From positions 1 to 64,000 of the forward strand of contig NZ_BSSV01000002.1 in NCBI RefSeq assembly GCF_030161435.1: a stretch of 64,000 nt of DNA. The letters run 5' to 3'. The DNA comes from Thalassotalea loyana. GTDB taxonomy: Bacteria; Pseudomonadota; Gammaproteobacteria; Enterobacterales; Alteromonadaceae. Below are positions 8,174 to 17,734 of the stretch, piece after piece; within the stretch, counting starts at the first letter, position 1; each line of letters starts with the position of its first letter. The position numbers and the translations under genes were made by a program. The notes under the pieces are model-generated. The model was not told the origin of the DNA. It ran no database searches and saw only the letters and a program-made list of their open reading frames with translations.

Positions 8174-9319
8174 TTATTCAGGGCTTGCTACTGGATATAG
8201 CACTTGATCATTGTACCCTGTGGTAATTTTCATTAGCCCGCTTAATTCTTGGTCTAAAGTCTGATCACCCGTATCGGCAATCAATGGTCTTTGCTCAAGC
8301 GCTGCTAGCTTTGTTTTGGTCGCGATGACAATAATATTTTCTTTGCCAATTTTTCTAATGATTCTTGGACTAAGTTGTTGATTACCGCGACCAAAGATAT
8401 GGCCTTGACCGCCAATCAAGGTAATCACAAGTTTTACAGGTTGCTCACCATCTTGATCATCATAATTTTCGAGCACTTGCCATAACTGAGGTTCAGTTAT
8501 ATCACTGGCGATTAGCGCTTGTTCTTGCACTAAATCTACGCCAAGCAGCGTGTTATCTAAGCCTAGCTCTTCCATTAGGAAAGCGGTGGTAGAGCCAGAG
8601 CCGATAACATATAGCTGCTCTTCCATTTGATTTATAACGTCAGCAGCAATATCTTGGAGTACCAATTCATCGGACTCTTTTCCGCCAGATTTAACCGCTT
8701 GGACGTAGCGCAACTCACACGGCACGCTCATTTCACCATAACGTTTAGCCTTTACAACACCTTCACGAAATAGACTCTCGTCAATGTCCATTACATCTGC
8801 ATCAGTTAATGTAACCAGCTCATTTGTCACCATTTTCTCTATGACACGCCCAGCCGCTTTTGGGGTAACCGCATAAACACCTGAATGTATTTTACAACCC
8901 GCAGGGATGCCTAAGACAGGAAAACTATCACCAACCTGACTACACACATTCCTGGCTGTTCCATCACCACCGGCAAAGAGTAAAATATCGATACCCTCAT
9001 CAATTAGAGATTGTACTGCACTTTCCGTATCTTGAGCCGTAGTCACGCAGTCTGCTGACTTATAAACGACCTTGGTGTCAAACCCTAGTATTTTAGCTGT
9101 GCTTTCGCCCATCTCTTCGTTAGCGGTAAATACAGTAATTTTATCTAGATATGGCGATAATACTGATAAAGCTTGCTTTGCTCGATCATTTGATTTTGCC
9201 GTTGCGCCAAGTGCCATTGCCTGCGCAGCAATACCATCGCCATCGCTACCTTTTAGTGCCACACTGCCGCCTATTCCAGCAATAGGATTAACTAAAAAGC
9301 CTAATTTAAACTTCTGCAT
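8174..9319 (-). CDS. ATP-NAD kinase family protein (AcoX-like)
   Basis: 381 residues. The N-terminus KLGFLVNPIAGIGGSVALKG and the motif FAGGDGTARNV (near residue 115) mark the diacylglycerol/NAD-kinase superfamily in the AcoX-like branch. True NadK is encoded separately at 17735-18616, so this is a paralogue whose substrate is unknown. It overlaps the end of epmC by 14 bp, indicating translational coupling. The gene sits inside the yfcL-epmC pair that is adjacent in E. coli. Confidence 0.75.
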   Translation of the reverse strand: MQKFKLGFLVNPIAGIGGSVALKGSDGDGIAAQAMALGATAKSNDRAKQALSVLSPYLDKITVFTANEEMGESTAKILGFDTKVVYKSADCVTTAQDTESAVQSLIDEGIDILLFAGGDGTARNVCSQVGDSFPVLGIPAGCKIHSGVYAVTPKAAGRVIEKMVTNELVTLTDADVMDIDESLFREGVVKAKRYGEMSVPCELRYVQAVKSGGKESDELVLQDIAADVINQMEEQLYVIGSGSTTAFLMEELGLDNTLLGVDLVQEQALIASDITEPQLWQVLENYDDQDGEQPVKLVITLIGGQGHIFGRGNQQLSPRIIRKIGKENIIVIATKTKLAALEQRPLIADTGDQTLDQELSGLMKITTGYNDQVLYPVASPE

Positions 9320-9902
9320 TATCTACCTCTAGGTCTTTTGTCATTTGCATGTGCACTAATTTATCCTGCTCAAACGGTGTCAGGAACTGTTCAAGTGTTA
9401 ATGGCAGTTTGGTTTGGTAAAAACTCGCCAAAGCCTGAATAAACATCTCACCTCGCTCAGGGAAGCCATTCGCTAAGAAACTTTTGACTTGTTCAAATAC
9501 CTTTAGCTTGAAGGCATTGGCATTCGGTTCAACATCACCGTTGAGGTTATCGACAGACACGTTGAACGATTTTTGGGCTGCAATACAAAACGCCCATTCA
9601 AGTGCCTGTGGCTTGATCTCGACCGATTCAAATAGGGCCTGCTGTGCTTGCGTGCGACCATCAGGCTCATACCAATACCCAAAGTCCACTTGTTTTCGTC
9701 GCGCTTCACCAGCAATACACCAATGAGAAATCTCATGCAAACCACTGGCAAAATAACCATGAGCAAAAACCACTTGGTTGTATGGGCAGTCAGTGCTTTC
9801 AGGTAAATAAATCGGTTCATCATCCCCTTTAATCAAACGAGTATTAAAACTTGAGAAAAAAATTTGATCAAATATCTTAATTAAATCCTGATATTGATGC
9901 AT
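9306..9902 (-). CDS. epmC: Elongation factor P hydroxylase
   Basis: 198 residues. EpmC (YfcM) hydroxylates EF-P after EpmA/EpmB have attached beta-lysine to its conserved lysine. Recognised by the central VVFAHGYFASGLHEISHW with the putative metal-binding HEISHW, the following CIAGEARR, and conserved FGYWYEPDGRT. Full family length, start ATG at 9900-9902. First gene of a leftward operon, separated from nhaA by a terminator. Confidence 0.88.
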   Translation of the reverse strand: MHQYQDLIKIFDQIFFSSFNTRLIKGDDEPIYLPESTDCPYNQVVFAHGYFASGLHEISHWCIAGEARRKQVDFGYWYEPDGRTQAQQALFESVEIKPQALEWAFCIAAQKSFNVSVDNLNGDVEPNANAFKLKVFEQVKSFLANGFPERGEMFIQALASFYQTKLPLTLEQFLTPFEQDKLVHMQMTKDLEVDNAEV

Positions 9903-9942
9903 ATGATGATTACGAGTGTTGAAAATTTGGCGCTATATTAAC

Positions 9943-9968
9943 GAAAAACGGCGATGGTTGCATCGCCG
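9943..9968 (-). terminator. Intrinsic terminator after nhaA
   Basis: Stem CGGCGATG (9949-9956) / CATCGCCG (9961-9968) with loop GTTG. The A-run at 9944-9948 gives the U-tract on the leftward strand. It separates nhaA from epmC. Confidence 0.82.
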
Positions 9969-9998
9969 ATTTAATATTTATTTGCGCTTTAACTAACT

Positions 9999-11186
9999 TT
10001 ATTCGTCTTTACTTTCGGGTAACGATTTAACTGATGACTTAATAATTAAGTACCCTAAAATACCCGAAATCAAAGAGCCAATAATTATCCCTAATCTATC
10101 TTGGAAAATAAGATTATCGCCCGTTTGTTCAAAGGCTAGCGATCCGATAAATAAACTCATCGTAAAACCAACGCCACACAGCAGTGAGGAGCCATACAAC
10201 AAACGCCAGTTCATAGCGTCAGGTAATTTGGCAAACCCTAATTTAATCATTACCCAGCAAAAGCCAAATACGCCAATTTGTTTACCTACAAATAAACCTA
10301 AAATGATGCCAAGTGGCACTGGTGACAATACGGCATCAAGGCCAACACCCGATAAATTAATACCTGCATTGGCAAAAGCAAAGATTGGCAAGATAATGAA
10401 AGCGACCATTTCATGTAAATTGTGTTCAAGTGACTTTAACGGTGAGGGTTCATCTTGCTTACCATTAATCGGAATAAATAGAGCAAGAGCAACACCAGCT
10501 AACGTTGCATGCACACCTGACTTCAACACGGCAACCCAAAGCACCACGCCAAAGAACAAGTAAGGAGAAGTACTTGTCACCCCTCGTTTGTTCATACCAA
10601 ATAAAATAACTAAGACGACTGCCGCAATGACAAGCGAAGTGATAGATAACTGTTCTGTATAAAACAGCGCGATAACGATAATCGCTCCTAAATCATCAAA
10701 AATAGCAAGTGATGTCAAAAATACTTTTAACTGAAGAGGTACGCGCGAGCCTATGATAGATAAAATACCTAACGCAAAGGCAATATCTGTGGCGGTTGGT
10801 ATAGCCCAGCCATTAATCGCTTGTGGGTCTTGGTAGTTTAGTAATGCATAAATAGACGCTGGCACAACCATACCACCGACAGCACCAATTGCTGGTAACG
10901 TAATTTGACCAGGTTGTGATAAGTCGCCTTCTAAAAACTCTCGTTTAAGCTCTAGTCCTACTAGCAAGAAAAACATTGCCATCAAGCCGTCATTTATCCA
11001 TAGCAGCAATGGTTTAGCGATTTCAAAATTACCAACTGCTACTTTTACAGGAACATCTAGTAAAAGATCGTAATAGATGTTGAGCGGTGAATTAGCAATA
11101 ATCATCGCTAACACAGCAGCAAACATTAATAAAATACCACTGGCTGCTTCCAGCTTTAAAAATGACTGTAAGGTTTTTAATGCCAT
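9999..11186 (-). CDS. nhaA: Na+/H+ antiporter NhaA
   Basis: 395 residues with about 12 membrane helices, located in the inner membrane. It exports Na+ in exchange for protons. The diagnostic helix V aspartate pair is in FLTSLAIFDDLGAI, and PTATDIAFALG in helix IV is conserved. A good ribosome site (AAGGAT) precedes the ATG at 11184-11186. Monocistronic with its own terminator. An Lrp/AsnC regulator is divergent 216 bp upstream; no link between them is shown. Confidence 0.95.
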   Translation of the reverse strand: MALKTLQSFLKLEAASGILLMFAAVLAMIIANSPLNIYYDLLLDVPVKVAVGNFEIAKPLLLWINDGLMAMFFLLVGLELKREFLEGDLSQPGQITLPAIGAVGGMVVPASIYALLNYQDPQAINGWAIPTATDIAFALGILSIIGSRVPLQLKVFLTSLAIFDDLGAIIVIALFYTEQLSITSLVIAAVVLVILFGMNKRGVTSTSPYLFFGVVLWVAVLKSGVHATLAGVALALFIPINGKQDEPSPLKSLEHNLHEMVAFIILPIFAFANAGINLSGVGLDAVLSPVPLGIILGLFVGKQIGVFGFCWVMIKLGFAKLPDAMNWRLLYGSSLLCGVGFTMSLFIGSLAFEQTGDNLIFQDRLGIIIGSLISGILGYLIIKSSVKSLPESKDE

Positions 11187-11402
11187 TTGATCCTTCCGTT
11201 GTTAATTATTATTGTCAAACATATTCAAGACATAATATGTCATTCTATCGTGAATTATCTGTTAAATATAGTGCTTGGACTCGAATTAATACAAAATATA
11301 AATCGGAAAAGTTCACATTTAGCGAAAATAATTCATCTATTTATGGTTAGATAGTCGTATAAAGGTTATTATCAAAGCCTAACATGGAGAAATAACAAGA
11401 AT

Positions 11403-11873
11403 ATGAAAAAGTTAGACGATATTGATTTACGCATTTTAACCATTCTTTTTGCCGATGCAGACATTACTAACAAAGAGCTAGCGGCTCAAATAGGCATTGC
11501 ACCATCAACATGTTTAGAGCGTGTTAAACGCATGAAACAAAGTGGTGTGATAAAAAATGCTTTCGTCGACATCAACTTCAAAACCTTGGGTGGCAATATT
11601 GAAGCCATTGCAGCGATCAGACTACAGCCATATTCAGAGCAAATCGTTAATCAACTACGAGATGACTTGCTAAAACTTCCTGAAATAGTAAGTTTGTATC
11701 ATATGGGCGGGAGTTACGATTATTTTATCCATATGTCAGTTAAAGATTCAGAGCATTTGCGTCGTTTTGTCTTCGAAGCCATTACTTCACGTGATGAAGT
11801 GCAGACTGTAGAAACATCACTCGTATTCGAACATAGTCGAAGTGGTGTGTTACCTAACTTTAGTGAAGAATGA
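11403..11873 (+). CDS. Lrp/AsnC family transcriptional regulator
   Basis: 156 residues. The N-terminal winged helix-turn-helix (LDDIDLRILTILFADADITNKELAAQIGIAPSTCLERVKRM, cut here into LDDIDLRILTIL and IGIAPSTCLERVKRM) is followed by a RAM ligand-binding domain with GSYDYFIHMSVKD. Typical family length. It has its own terminator. The effector amino acid and targets cannot be read from the sequence. Confidence 0.9.
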   Translation: MKKLDDIDLRILTILFADADITNKELAAQIGIAPSTCLERVKRMKQSGVIKNAFVDINFKTLGGNIEAIAAIRLQPYSEQIVNQLRDDLLKLPEIVSLYHMGGSYDYFIHMSVKDSEHLRRFVFEAITSRDEVQTVETSLVFEHSRSGVLPNFSEE

Positions 11874-11892
11874 ACAGCAAGTTTAGTAAATG

Positions 11893-11917
11893 AAAAGCGC
11901 CTATTAGGCGCTTTTTT
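11893..11917 (+). terminator. Terminator after the Lrp-type regulator
   Basis: Arms AAAAGCGCCT (11893-11902) and AGGCGCTTTT (11906-11915) with a T-run to 11917. The A-run on the left suggests it also serves the convergent hydrolase gene. Confidence 0.85.
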
Positions 11918-11921
11918 GTAT

Positions 11922-13205
11922 CTACTTTTTCTCGAAGGTAATTGCTGTCGCCCAGCGGTTTTTAAAGCCCGGCCAAGGTTCATTTAGCTTACCATCAGCG
12001 CCTTTAATTTGTACGGCGTTTGTTCTTTTTGGTAACAATGCACATGCGCTAGATTCTTCTTTTACGTAACAATCTAAAAATGTTAAGGAGAAATGTTCAT
12101 TCATTCTCGTAAGCTGTTCATTGTTCCATGCTGGCTCAAAATAGTGGCCTAAGTCGGCTTCATTTTCGTAAGCGACTTGAGGCGCAGGATGTGGTGCAAT
12201 ATTATGTCGCGCCCCTTGATACGTGAGTAAATAGTTCTCAACAGACGAGGTTTGCTCCCAGAGCTTTTTAACGCCGTGTTCATAACCTGAGATGTCATCA
12301 TGATCGCCAGAAACGTATAAGGTTGGTATGCGAATTTGGCTAACATCATGCGCATTGATTTCCTGACCCCAAGGAGCAAAAGCAATCATCGCCTTCCAGC
12401 GTTCATCCATTTTGGTCAAACCGCCGTTACAAAAGTTAAATACAGGGAGTAATGCATTAGCTGCTTGTTCTGGAAAGCCTAAGCGTTGAAGCCCTTCACT
12501 AGACACTTGATAACAGCCACCAACCGTATTAATTGCGCCATAGCCCCCCATTGAATAACCGATAACGCTCGACTTGTTAGCATCGACATTTTTACCAAGA
12601 AAGCTTTTCGATGAGGCAAAATAATCTAAAACAAACTGCTGGTCTTTCGAACGATTGATTAAAGTACTTACAAAACCACTTGTCGGAGAATTAACAAAAT
12701 CAATTTCTCCGGTCGTAGAATCAGTATGATCGATACCAACAACAACATACCCATGACTGGCTAAGTGCTCACCGAGATAAAACATAATTGTGCGATCACC
12801 AGTATAACCATGAGATAAAACAACTAATGGGTTACCCTGCTCGACATTTGCTGGAGTAGCATCGCGATACGCTTCACCTTGCAACAAAAAAGGTTTATGA
12901 AGACGAGTAACTCCGGCATAACTAGCCAGTTGATCGTTATTATTCACTTTCGCCGGATACCACACTTCCAACGTCAGCTCTCGAGTACTAAGCGATTTAA
13001 AGTCTTTTAAATTCAAGCTCTGATCATTGCTAACTTTAATGGTTTTAACACCAACAGGCATATCACCCCAAATGGCATTCTCTGGCATAACTGAAGATTG
13101 TGAAGTAAATAATTGTTCTGGTACTAAAACACTTTCTGGGTTCGCATTTACGGTCATAGACGTTAATGACATCGCCAGTAAAGCAGGCTTAATGATTATT
13201 CTCAT
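11922..13205 (-). CDS. Secreted alpha/beta hydrolase (PAF-acetylhydrolase / dienelactone hydrolase-like)
   Basis: 427 residues with a signal peptide ending near VNA (residue 21). The nucleophile elbow is GYSMGGYG, the oxyanion region is VVLSHGYTGDR, and a histidine candidate is in GARHNIAPHP. The acidic member probably lies in VSGDHDDISGYE. The REL-LEVWYPAK start resembles the PAF-acetylhydrolase isoform II branch. Substrate unknown; periplasmic or secreted. Start ATG at 13203-13205. Confidence 0.75.
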   Translation of the reverse strand: MRIIIKPALLAMSLTSMTVNANPESVLVPEQLFTSQSSVMPENAIWGDMPVGVKTIKVSNDQSLNLKDFKSLSTRELTLEVWYPAKVNNNDQLASYAGVTRLHKPFLLQGEAYRDATPANVEQGNPLVVLSHGYTGDRTIMFYLGEHLASHGYVVVGIDHTDSTTGEIDFVNSPTSGFVSTLINRSKDQQFVLDYFASSKSFLGKNVDANKSSVIGYSMGGYGAINTVGGCYQVSSEGLQRLGFPEQAANALLPVFNFCNGGLTKMDERWKAMIAFAPWGQEINAHDVSQIRIPTLYVSGDHDDISGYEHGVKKLWEQTSSVENYLLTYQGARHNIAPHPAPQVAYENEADLGHYFEPAWNNEQLTRMNEHFSLTFLDCYVKEESSACALLPKRTNAVQIKGADGKLNEPWPGFKNRWATAITFEKK

Positions 13206-13287
13206 AGTTTGTTAACTTATTATCTTGTTATTATTTGTATGATTAATAATAACAATAAGTTTTCAAATGGCAATCAGATCACTGAAC

Positions 13288-13316
13288 AAAAAAAAGCCCC
13301 GCTTATGCGGGGCTTT
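13288..13316 (-). terminator. Intrinsic terminator after dnaJ
   Basis: Stem AAAGCCCCGC (13293-13302) / GCGGGGCTTT (13307-13316), loop TTAT. The A-run at 13288-13295 forms the U-tract leftwards. Confidence 0.9.
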
Positions 13317-13354
13317 AATATTTAGAAACTGCCAATAAAGTTCAATATGAAAAA

Positions 13355-14494
13355 TTATGACTTGAGGTCGTCAAAGAATTTTTTGACACCGTCGAAAAAG
13401 CCTGTTTCACGAGGGCTGTGCTTAGCAGTGCTCTTACCCATTTTCTCGTCTAATTGACGCAATAGGTCAGCTTGGTCGCCTGATAAGTTAACAGGAGTCT
13501 CAACCACAACTTTACACATTAAGTCACCTGTTGAGCTTGAGCGTACAGACTTAACTCCTTTACCACGTAAACGGAACATTTTACCCGTTTGTGTTTCTTT
13601 AGGAATTTTAAGTTTAACCTTACCGCCTAAAGTCGGTACTTCAATCTCGCCACCTAATGCTGCTGTAGTAAAACTAATTGGCACTTCACAGTACAAGTGA
13701 TTTTCATCGCGTACGAAAATTGGGTGCTCTTTAACATTTACTTGAACGTACAAGTCACCTGCTGGTGCGCCGTGTTCACCTGCTTCACCTTCACCTGTTA
13801 AACGAATTCTGTCACCAGTATCAACACCAGCCGGGATTTTCGCATTAAGAGTTTTAGTTTTCTGAACACGCCCTTCGCCGTGACATGAGTTACACGGGTC
13901 CGAAATAACCTTACCTTTACCATTACATGTAGGACAGGTTTGTTGAACAGCAAACAAGCCTTGACGCATTTGCACCTGGCCATGACCATGACATGTAGGA
14001 CATGTTTTAGCTGAGGTACCTTTCTTAGCACCTGTGCCGTCACACGGTTCACAAGCTACGTATGTTGGTACTTTAATTTCAACCGACTTACCTTTTACAG
14101 CGTCTTCTAAGCTCATTTCTAAGTTGTAACGCAAGTCGCTACCACGACGGGCACGTGAGCCACCGCCGCCGCCACGACGACCACCACCAAAGATGTCACC
14201 GAATACGTCACCGAAAATATCACCGAAATCTTGACCGCCACCGAAGCCGCCGCCACCCATACCGCCTTGTTCAAAGGCAGCGTGGCCGTATTGGTCATAA
14301 GCGGCGCGCTTTTGCTCATCGCCTAAGACTTCATAAGCTTCTTTTACTTGCTTGAACGTTTCTTCTTTCTCTTTATCACCTTGAGTACGATCAGGGTGAT
14401 ACTTCATCGCTAAACGCTTATAAGCTTTTTTAATTTCACGGTCTGAAGCACCTTTTTGTACTCCAAGCGTTTCGTAATAATCACGTTTTGACAT
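13355..14494 (-). CDS. dnaJ: Chaperone protein DnaJ
   Basis: 379 residues. It is the Hsp40 co-chaperone that delivers clients to DnaK and stimulates its ATPase. The J domain has YHPDRTQ (HPD near residue 34). A Gly/Phe-rich linker follows, then four zinc-binding repeats ([32 protein letters not shown]) and the C-terminal client-binding domain. It lies 280 bp downstream of dnaK, an unusually long gap that holds hairpins. Confidence 0.98.
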   Translation of the reverse strand: MSKRDYYETLGVQKGASDREIKKAYKRLAMKYHPDRTQGDKEKEETFKQVKEAYEVLGDEQKRAAYDQYGHAAFEQGGMGGGGFGGGQDFGDIFGDVFGDIFGGGRRGGGGGSRARRGSDLRYNLEMSLEDAVKGKSVEIKVPTYVACEPCDGTGAKKGTSAKTCPTCHGHGQVQMRQGLFAVQQTCPTCNGKGKVISDPCNSCHGEGRVQKTKTLNAKIPAGVDTGDRIRLTGEGEAGEHGAPAGDLYVQVNVKEHPIFVRDENHLYCEVPISFTTAALGGEIEVPTLGGKVKLKIPKETQTGKMFRLRGKGVKSVRSSSTGDLMCKVVVETPVNLSGDQADLLRQLDEKMGKSTAKHSPRETGFFDGVKKFFDDLKS

Positions 14495-14597
14495 AGATAT
14501 TTCTTACTTCACTTAAAAATGATGGATATCAATTTGGTTAAATATTTACGCTAAATAGCTAAACAAATTAAATCGATTCTTTATATCGTTTGACATA

Positions 14598-14623
14598 ATA
14601 AAGCGCCGAAACCGACGCTTTAT
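14598..14623 (-). other. Hairpin in the dnaK-dnaJ gap
   Basis: On the leftward strand ATAAAGCGTCG and CGGCGCTTTAT can pair over 11 bp, including one U-G wobble, around a GTTT loop. No U-tract follows, so it may be an attenuator, a stabilising hairpin or a processing site rather than a full terminator. Confidence 0.5.
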
Positions 14624-14671
14624 CAAAATTCCTGTATCTAAAGCTTTATGCACAAGGGCTTAAAACTTTAA

Positions 14672-14755
14672 GCTAGAGGGCTATAGTTCAAGGCGAAGGC
14701 GCGGAGCGTGGTTTACCACGTGAGCACCTTCAACGCTGAAATTTAACTCTCTAGC
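14672..14755. repeat. Imperfect palindromic intergenic element
   Basis: An 84-bp element is bounded by GCTAGAG (14672-14678) and CTCTAGC (14749-14755). At its centre is a perfect hairpin, CGTGG-TTTA-CCACG (14707-14720). It is richer in GC than the flanking DNA. It resembles the REP/MITE-like palindromes scattered between genes in Alteromonadales. Only one copy was noticed in this window. Confidence 0.5.
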
Positions 14756-14774
14756 GATAAGGTTTAAGTTCGAC

Positions 14775-16703
14775 TTATTTGTCGTCCTTTACTTCTTCAA
14801 ATTCTGCGTCAACAACATCGTCGCCAGCAGGAGCTGCATCAGCTTCAGGAGCTGCACCTTCAGGAGCTGCACCACCTTGCGCTTGTGCTTTAGCTTGAGC
14901 AATTTCCATTAACTTAGCAGATGCTTCAATTAATGCTTGTTGCTTAGCGTCGATAGCGTCTTTGTCGTCACCTTTAATCGCTTCTTCTAATTCAGCAATT
15001 GCAGCTTCGATTTTCTCTTTGTCTTCAGCTGGTAAATCGTCACCTGCTTCAGTGATTTGAGTCTTAGTTGCGTGAACCATGCCATCAGCTTGGTTACGTG
15101 CAGTAACTAACTCTTCGAACTTAGCATCAGCATCAGCATTCGCTTCTGCGTCACGTACCATTTGCTCTACTTCATCATCTGATAAGCCTGAAGATGCTTT
15201 AATTGTGATCTTCTGCTCTTTACCAGTGTTCTTGTCTTTCGCAGACACGTGTAAGATACCATCAGCATCGATATCGAATGTTACTTCGATTTGTGGCATG
15301 CCACGTGGCGCTGGATCAATACCTTCTAAGTTGAACTGACCTAACGACTTGTTCGCCGCTGCTTGCTTACGCTCACCTTGGATAACGTGAACCGTTACTG
15401 CAGCTTGGTTATCTTCAGCTGTTGAGAACGTTTGTGATTGCTTAGTTGGAATCGTCGTGTTCTTCTCGATAACTTTAGTCATTACGCCACCCATTGTCTC
15501 AATACCTAGAGATAATGGCGTTACGTCTAATAATAATACGTCTGTTACGTCACCAGATAATACACCTGCTTGTACAGCGGCACCTGAAGCAACAGCTTCA
15601 TCTGGGTTTACGTCTTTACGTGGCTCTTTACCGAAGAAGTCAGTCACTACTTGCTGAACTAATGGCATACGTGTTTGACCACCAACTAAGATAACGTCTG
15701 TTACGTCTGAAGTTGATAAGTCAGCATCAGCTAGTGCAGTTTTTAACGGCTCTAATGTTGCTTTAACCATGTCTTCAACTAGTGCTTCTAATTTCGCACG
15801 AGTCACTTTGATGTTCATGTGCTTTGGACCAGTCGCATCAGCAGTTACGTATGGTAAGTTAACATCTGTTTGTTGTGCAGAAGATAACTCACATTTTGCT
15901 TTCTCAGCAGCTTCTTTAACACGTTGCATTGCAAGTGGGTCGTTTTTAAGGTCAAGACCTTGTTCTTTCTTGAACTCATCTACTAAGTAGTTGATTAAGC
16001 GGTTGTCAAAGTCTTCACCACCTAAGTGCGTGTCACCGTTTGTCGCTAATACTTCAAACGTGTGCTCGCCGTCCATCTCATCAATTTCGATGATTGAAAT
16101 ATCGAACGTACCACCACCTAAATCATATACAGCAACAACTTTGTCGCCTTTTTGCTTGTCCATACCGTATGCTAATGCAGCAGCAGTTGGCTCATTGATG
16201 ATACGCTTAACTTCTAAACCAGCGATACGGCCAGCATCTTTTGTTGCTTGACGTTGTGAGTCATTGAAGTATGCAGGAACAGTGATTACCGCTTCAGTTA
16301 CTTCTTCACCTAAGAAGTCTTCTGCAGTTTTCTTCATCTTCTTCAATACTTCAGCAGAAACCTGTGGTGGCGCCATTTTTTCGCCTTTAGCTTCTACCCA
16401 TGCATCGCCGTTGTCTGCCTTAGCAATACCAAATGGCATGATGTCGATATCACGTTGAACTTCTTTATCTTCGAAACGACGACCAATTAAACGCTTAATT
16501 GCGAATAATGTATTTTTTGGGTTTGTCACCGCTTGGCGTTTTGCCGGCTGACCTACTAATGTTTCGCCTTCTTCTGTGTAAGCGATAATTGAAGGAGTTG
16601 TACGGTCGCCTTCTGCGTTTTCAATTACACGTACGTTGTCGCCGTCTAAAACAGCAACACAAGAGTTAGTTGTCCCTAGGTCAATACCAATAATTTTGCC
16701 CAT
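14775..16703 (-). CDS. dnaK: Chaperone protein DnaK (Hsp70)
   Basis: 642 residues, normal length. The N-terminal ATPase starts [11 protein letters not shown]-like ([18 protein letters not shown]) and has phosphate motifs [12 protein letters not shown] and [10 protein letters not shown]. The substrate domain and lid end in the conserved acidic tail [14 protein letters not shown] ribosome site GGAG precedes the ATG. A sigma-32-type promoter lies about 50 bp upstream, so dnaK can be transcribed independently of grpE. Confidence 0.99.
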   Translation of the reverse strand: MGKIIGIDLGTTNSCVAVLDGDNVRVIENAEGDRTTPSIIAYTEEGETLVGQPAKRQAVTNPKNTLFAIKRLIGRRFEDKEVQRDIDIMPFGIAKADNGDAWVEAKGEKMAPPQVSAEVLKKMKKTAEDFLGEEVTEAVITVPAYFNDSQRQATKDAGRIAGLEVKRIINEPTAAALAYGMDKQKGDKVVAVYDLGGGTFDISIIEIDEMDGEHTFEVLATNGDTHLGGEDFDNRLINYLVDEFKKEQGLDLKNDPLAMQRVKEAAEKAKCELSSAQQTDVNLPYVTADATGPKHMNIKVTRAKLEALVEDMVKATLEPLKTALADADLSTSDVTDVILVGGQTRMPLVQQVVTDFFGKEPRKDVNPDEAVASGAAVQAGVLSGDVTDVLLLDVTPLSLGIETMGGVMTKVIEKNTTIPTKQSQTFSTAEDNQAAVTVHVIQGERKQAAANKSLGQFNLEGIDPAPRGMPQIEVTFDIDADGILHVSAKDKNTGKEQKITIKASSGLSDDEVEQMVRDAEANADADAKFEELVTARNQADGMVHATKTQITEAGDDLPAEDKEKIEAAIAELEEAIKGDDKDAIDAKQQALIEASAKLMEIAQAKAQAQGGAAPEGAAPEADAAPAGDDVVDAEFEEVKDDK

Positions 16704-16755
16704 CTTGAGGATCTCCGAATTTCTTTAAAAAAGTTAAATTGCTTAGTTGATTTAG

Positions 16756-16787
16756 TAAGTGGGGATTGGCCAAATGCTTTTCAACAA
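16756..16787 (-). promoter_or_regulatory. Sigma-32 heat-shock promoter of dnaK
   Basis: On the leftward strand TTGTTGAAA (16779-16787) is followed after 14 bp by CCCCACTTA (16756-16764). This is close to the heat-shock consensus (CTTGAAA, 13-15 bp, CCCCATNTA). The predicted transcript has a leader of about 45 nt before dnaK. Confidence 0.8.
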
Positions 16788-16880
16788 TTTTTTTAAAAAT
16801 TTTGTAATTTTTCGTAAATCTATTGTGCTTTTCATACCACTGTTACGTAAATTACAGGTTTGCCTTGCAATCAAGGCATT

Positions 16881-16908
16881 AAAAAACCGAGCGATGCTCG
16901 GCTTTTTT
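16881..16908. terminator. Terminator after grpE
   Basis: Stem CCGAGC-GAT-GCTCGG (16887-16901) is flanked by six A and six T. A second small hairpin, TGCCTTG-CAAT-CAAGGCA, lies at 16861-16878. The terminator separates grpE from dnaK, in line with dnaK having its own promoter. Confidence 0.85.
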
Positions 16909-16943
16909 CAATACAATCTTATTAAGCCAGAAGACTGAATAAG

Positions 16944-17573
16944 TTAAGCTTGTGTATCTACAGCTGGTGCTTTAGATACCATTACCATTGCAGGACGAAT
17001 TAAACGACCGTTTAATTCGTAACCTTTTTGCATTACTGCGATGACTGTATTTGGTGCTACGCCCGGTACTTCTTGCATTGACATTGCTTGATGTAATTCA
17101 GGGTTAAATGGTTGGTCTTGTGGATCAACAGCGCTGATGCCAGACTTCTCTAAAGATGACAATAAGCCTTGATAGGTAAGTTCCACACCTTCATACATTG
17201 CTTTTTGCGCTTCATCGTCTTTATCAATGCTTTGCAAGGCGCGCTCTAAGTTATCAACCGTTGTTAACATTTCACCAGCAAATTTTTCCAATGCAAATTT
17301 ACGTGCTTTTTCCACGTCTTGCGCAGCTCGGCGACGAATATTATCGACTTCAGCTTTTGCTCGAATCACGCTATCTTTTTGATCTGCAACAGTGCTTTGC
17401 GCTGTCGCTAATGCTAATTCAAGCTCGTTAATTTTTTCTTGTTCAGGGCTTAATACTTCGCCTTCAACTTGACCTTCAACAGCTTGTTCTTCAACAACCT
17501 GTTCAGTTTCATTTACTACTTCTTCGTTTGCAACGTCTTGTGCTGCTTCGTTTTGCGTTGACTCGTTAGTCAT
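16944..17573 (-). CDS. grpE: Nucleotide exchange factor GrpE
   Basis: 209 residues from the ATG at 17571-17573. A GGAG ribosome site lies 6 nt upstream; a longer frame beginning with TTG at 17585 would include that ribosome site and is rejected. The acidic N-terminal tail is followed by a coiled coil and the beta-wing domain ([36 protein letters not shown], cut at 20). It releases ADP from DnaK. It is divergent from nadK, as in E. coli. Confidence 0.97.
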   Translation of the reverse strand: MTNESTQNEAAQDVANEEVVNETEQVVEEQAVEGQVEGEVLSPEQEKINELELALATAQSTVADQKDSVIRAKAEVDNIRRRAAQDVEKARKFALEKFAGEMLTTVDNLERALQSIDKDDEAQKAMYEGVELTYQGLLSSLEKSGISAVDPQDQPFNPELHQAMSMQEVPGVAPNTVIAVMQKGYELNGRLIRPAMVMVSKAPAVDTQA

Positions 17574-17605
17574 GGATAACTCCAAGAAAAATATTGTTAG
17601 CGCTA

Positions 17606-17634
17606 ATTATGGGGATCAGAATTTGGGTTTCAAG
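17606..17634 (-). promoter_or_regulatory. Sigma-32 heat-shock promoter of grpE
   Basis: On the leftward strand CTTGAAA (17628-17634) and CCCCATAAT (17606-17614) are separated by 13 bp. This is a nearly perfect heat-shock promoter, 33 bp before the grpE ATG. Confidence 0.88.
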
Positions 17635-17734
17635 CAAGATTTTAAATTATTTTTCTCGACAAGTCTGCTTTACAAGCGATTGAATTGGAGCGACACTGCT
17701 CACATTAGGCAACTAATTGATCCACATGTAAAAG

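Noticed and set aside
13798-14355. Alternative frames inside dnaJ
   Set aside because: They are shadows of the repetitive Cys- and Gly-rich coding sequence of dnaJ.
17574-17585. Longer GrpE start at TTG 17585
   Set aside because: The GGAG ribosome site for the ATG at 17573 lies inside this extension.
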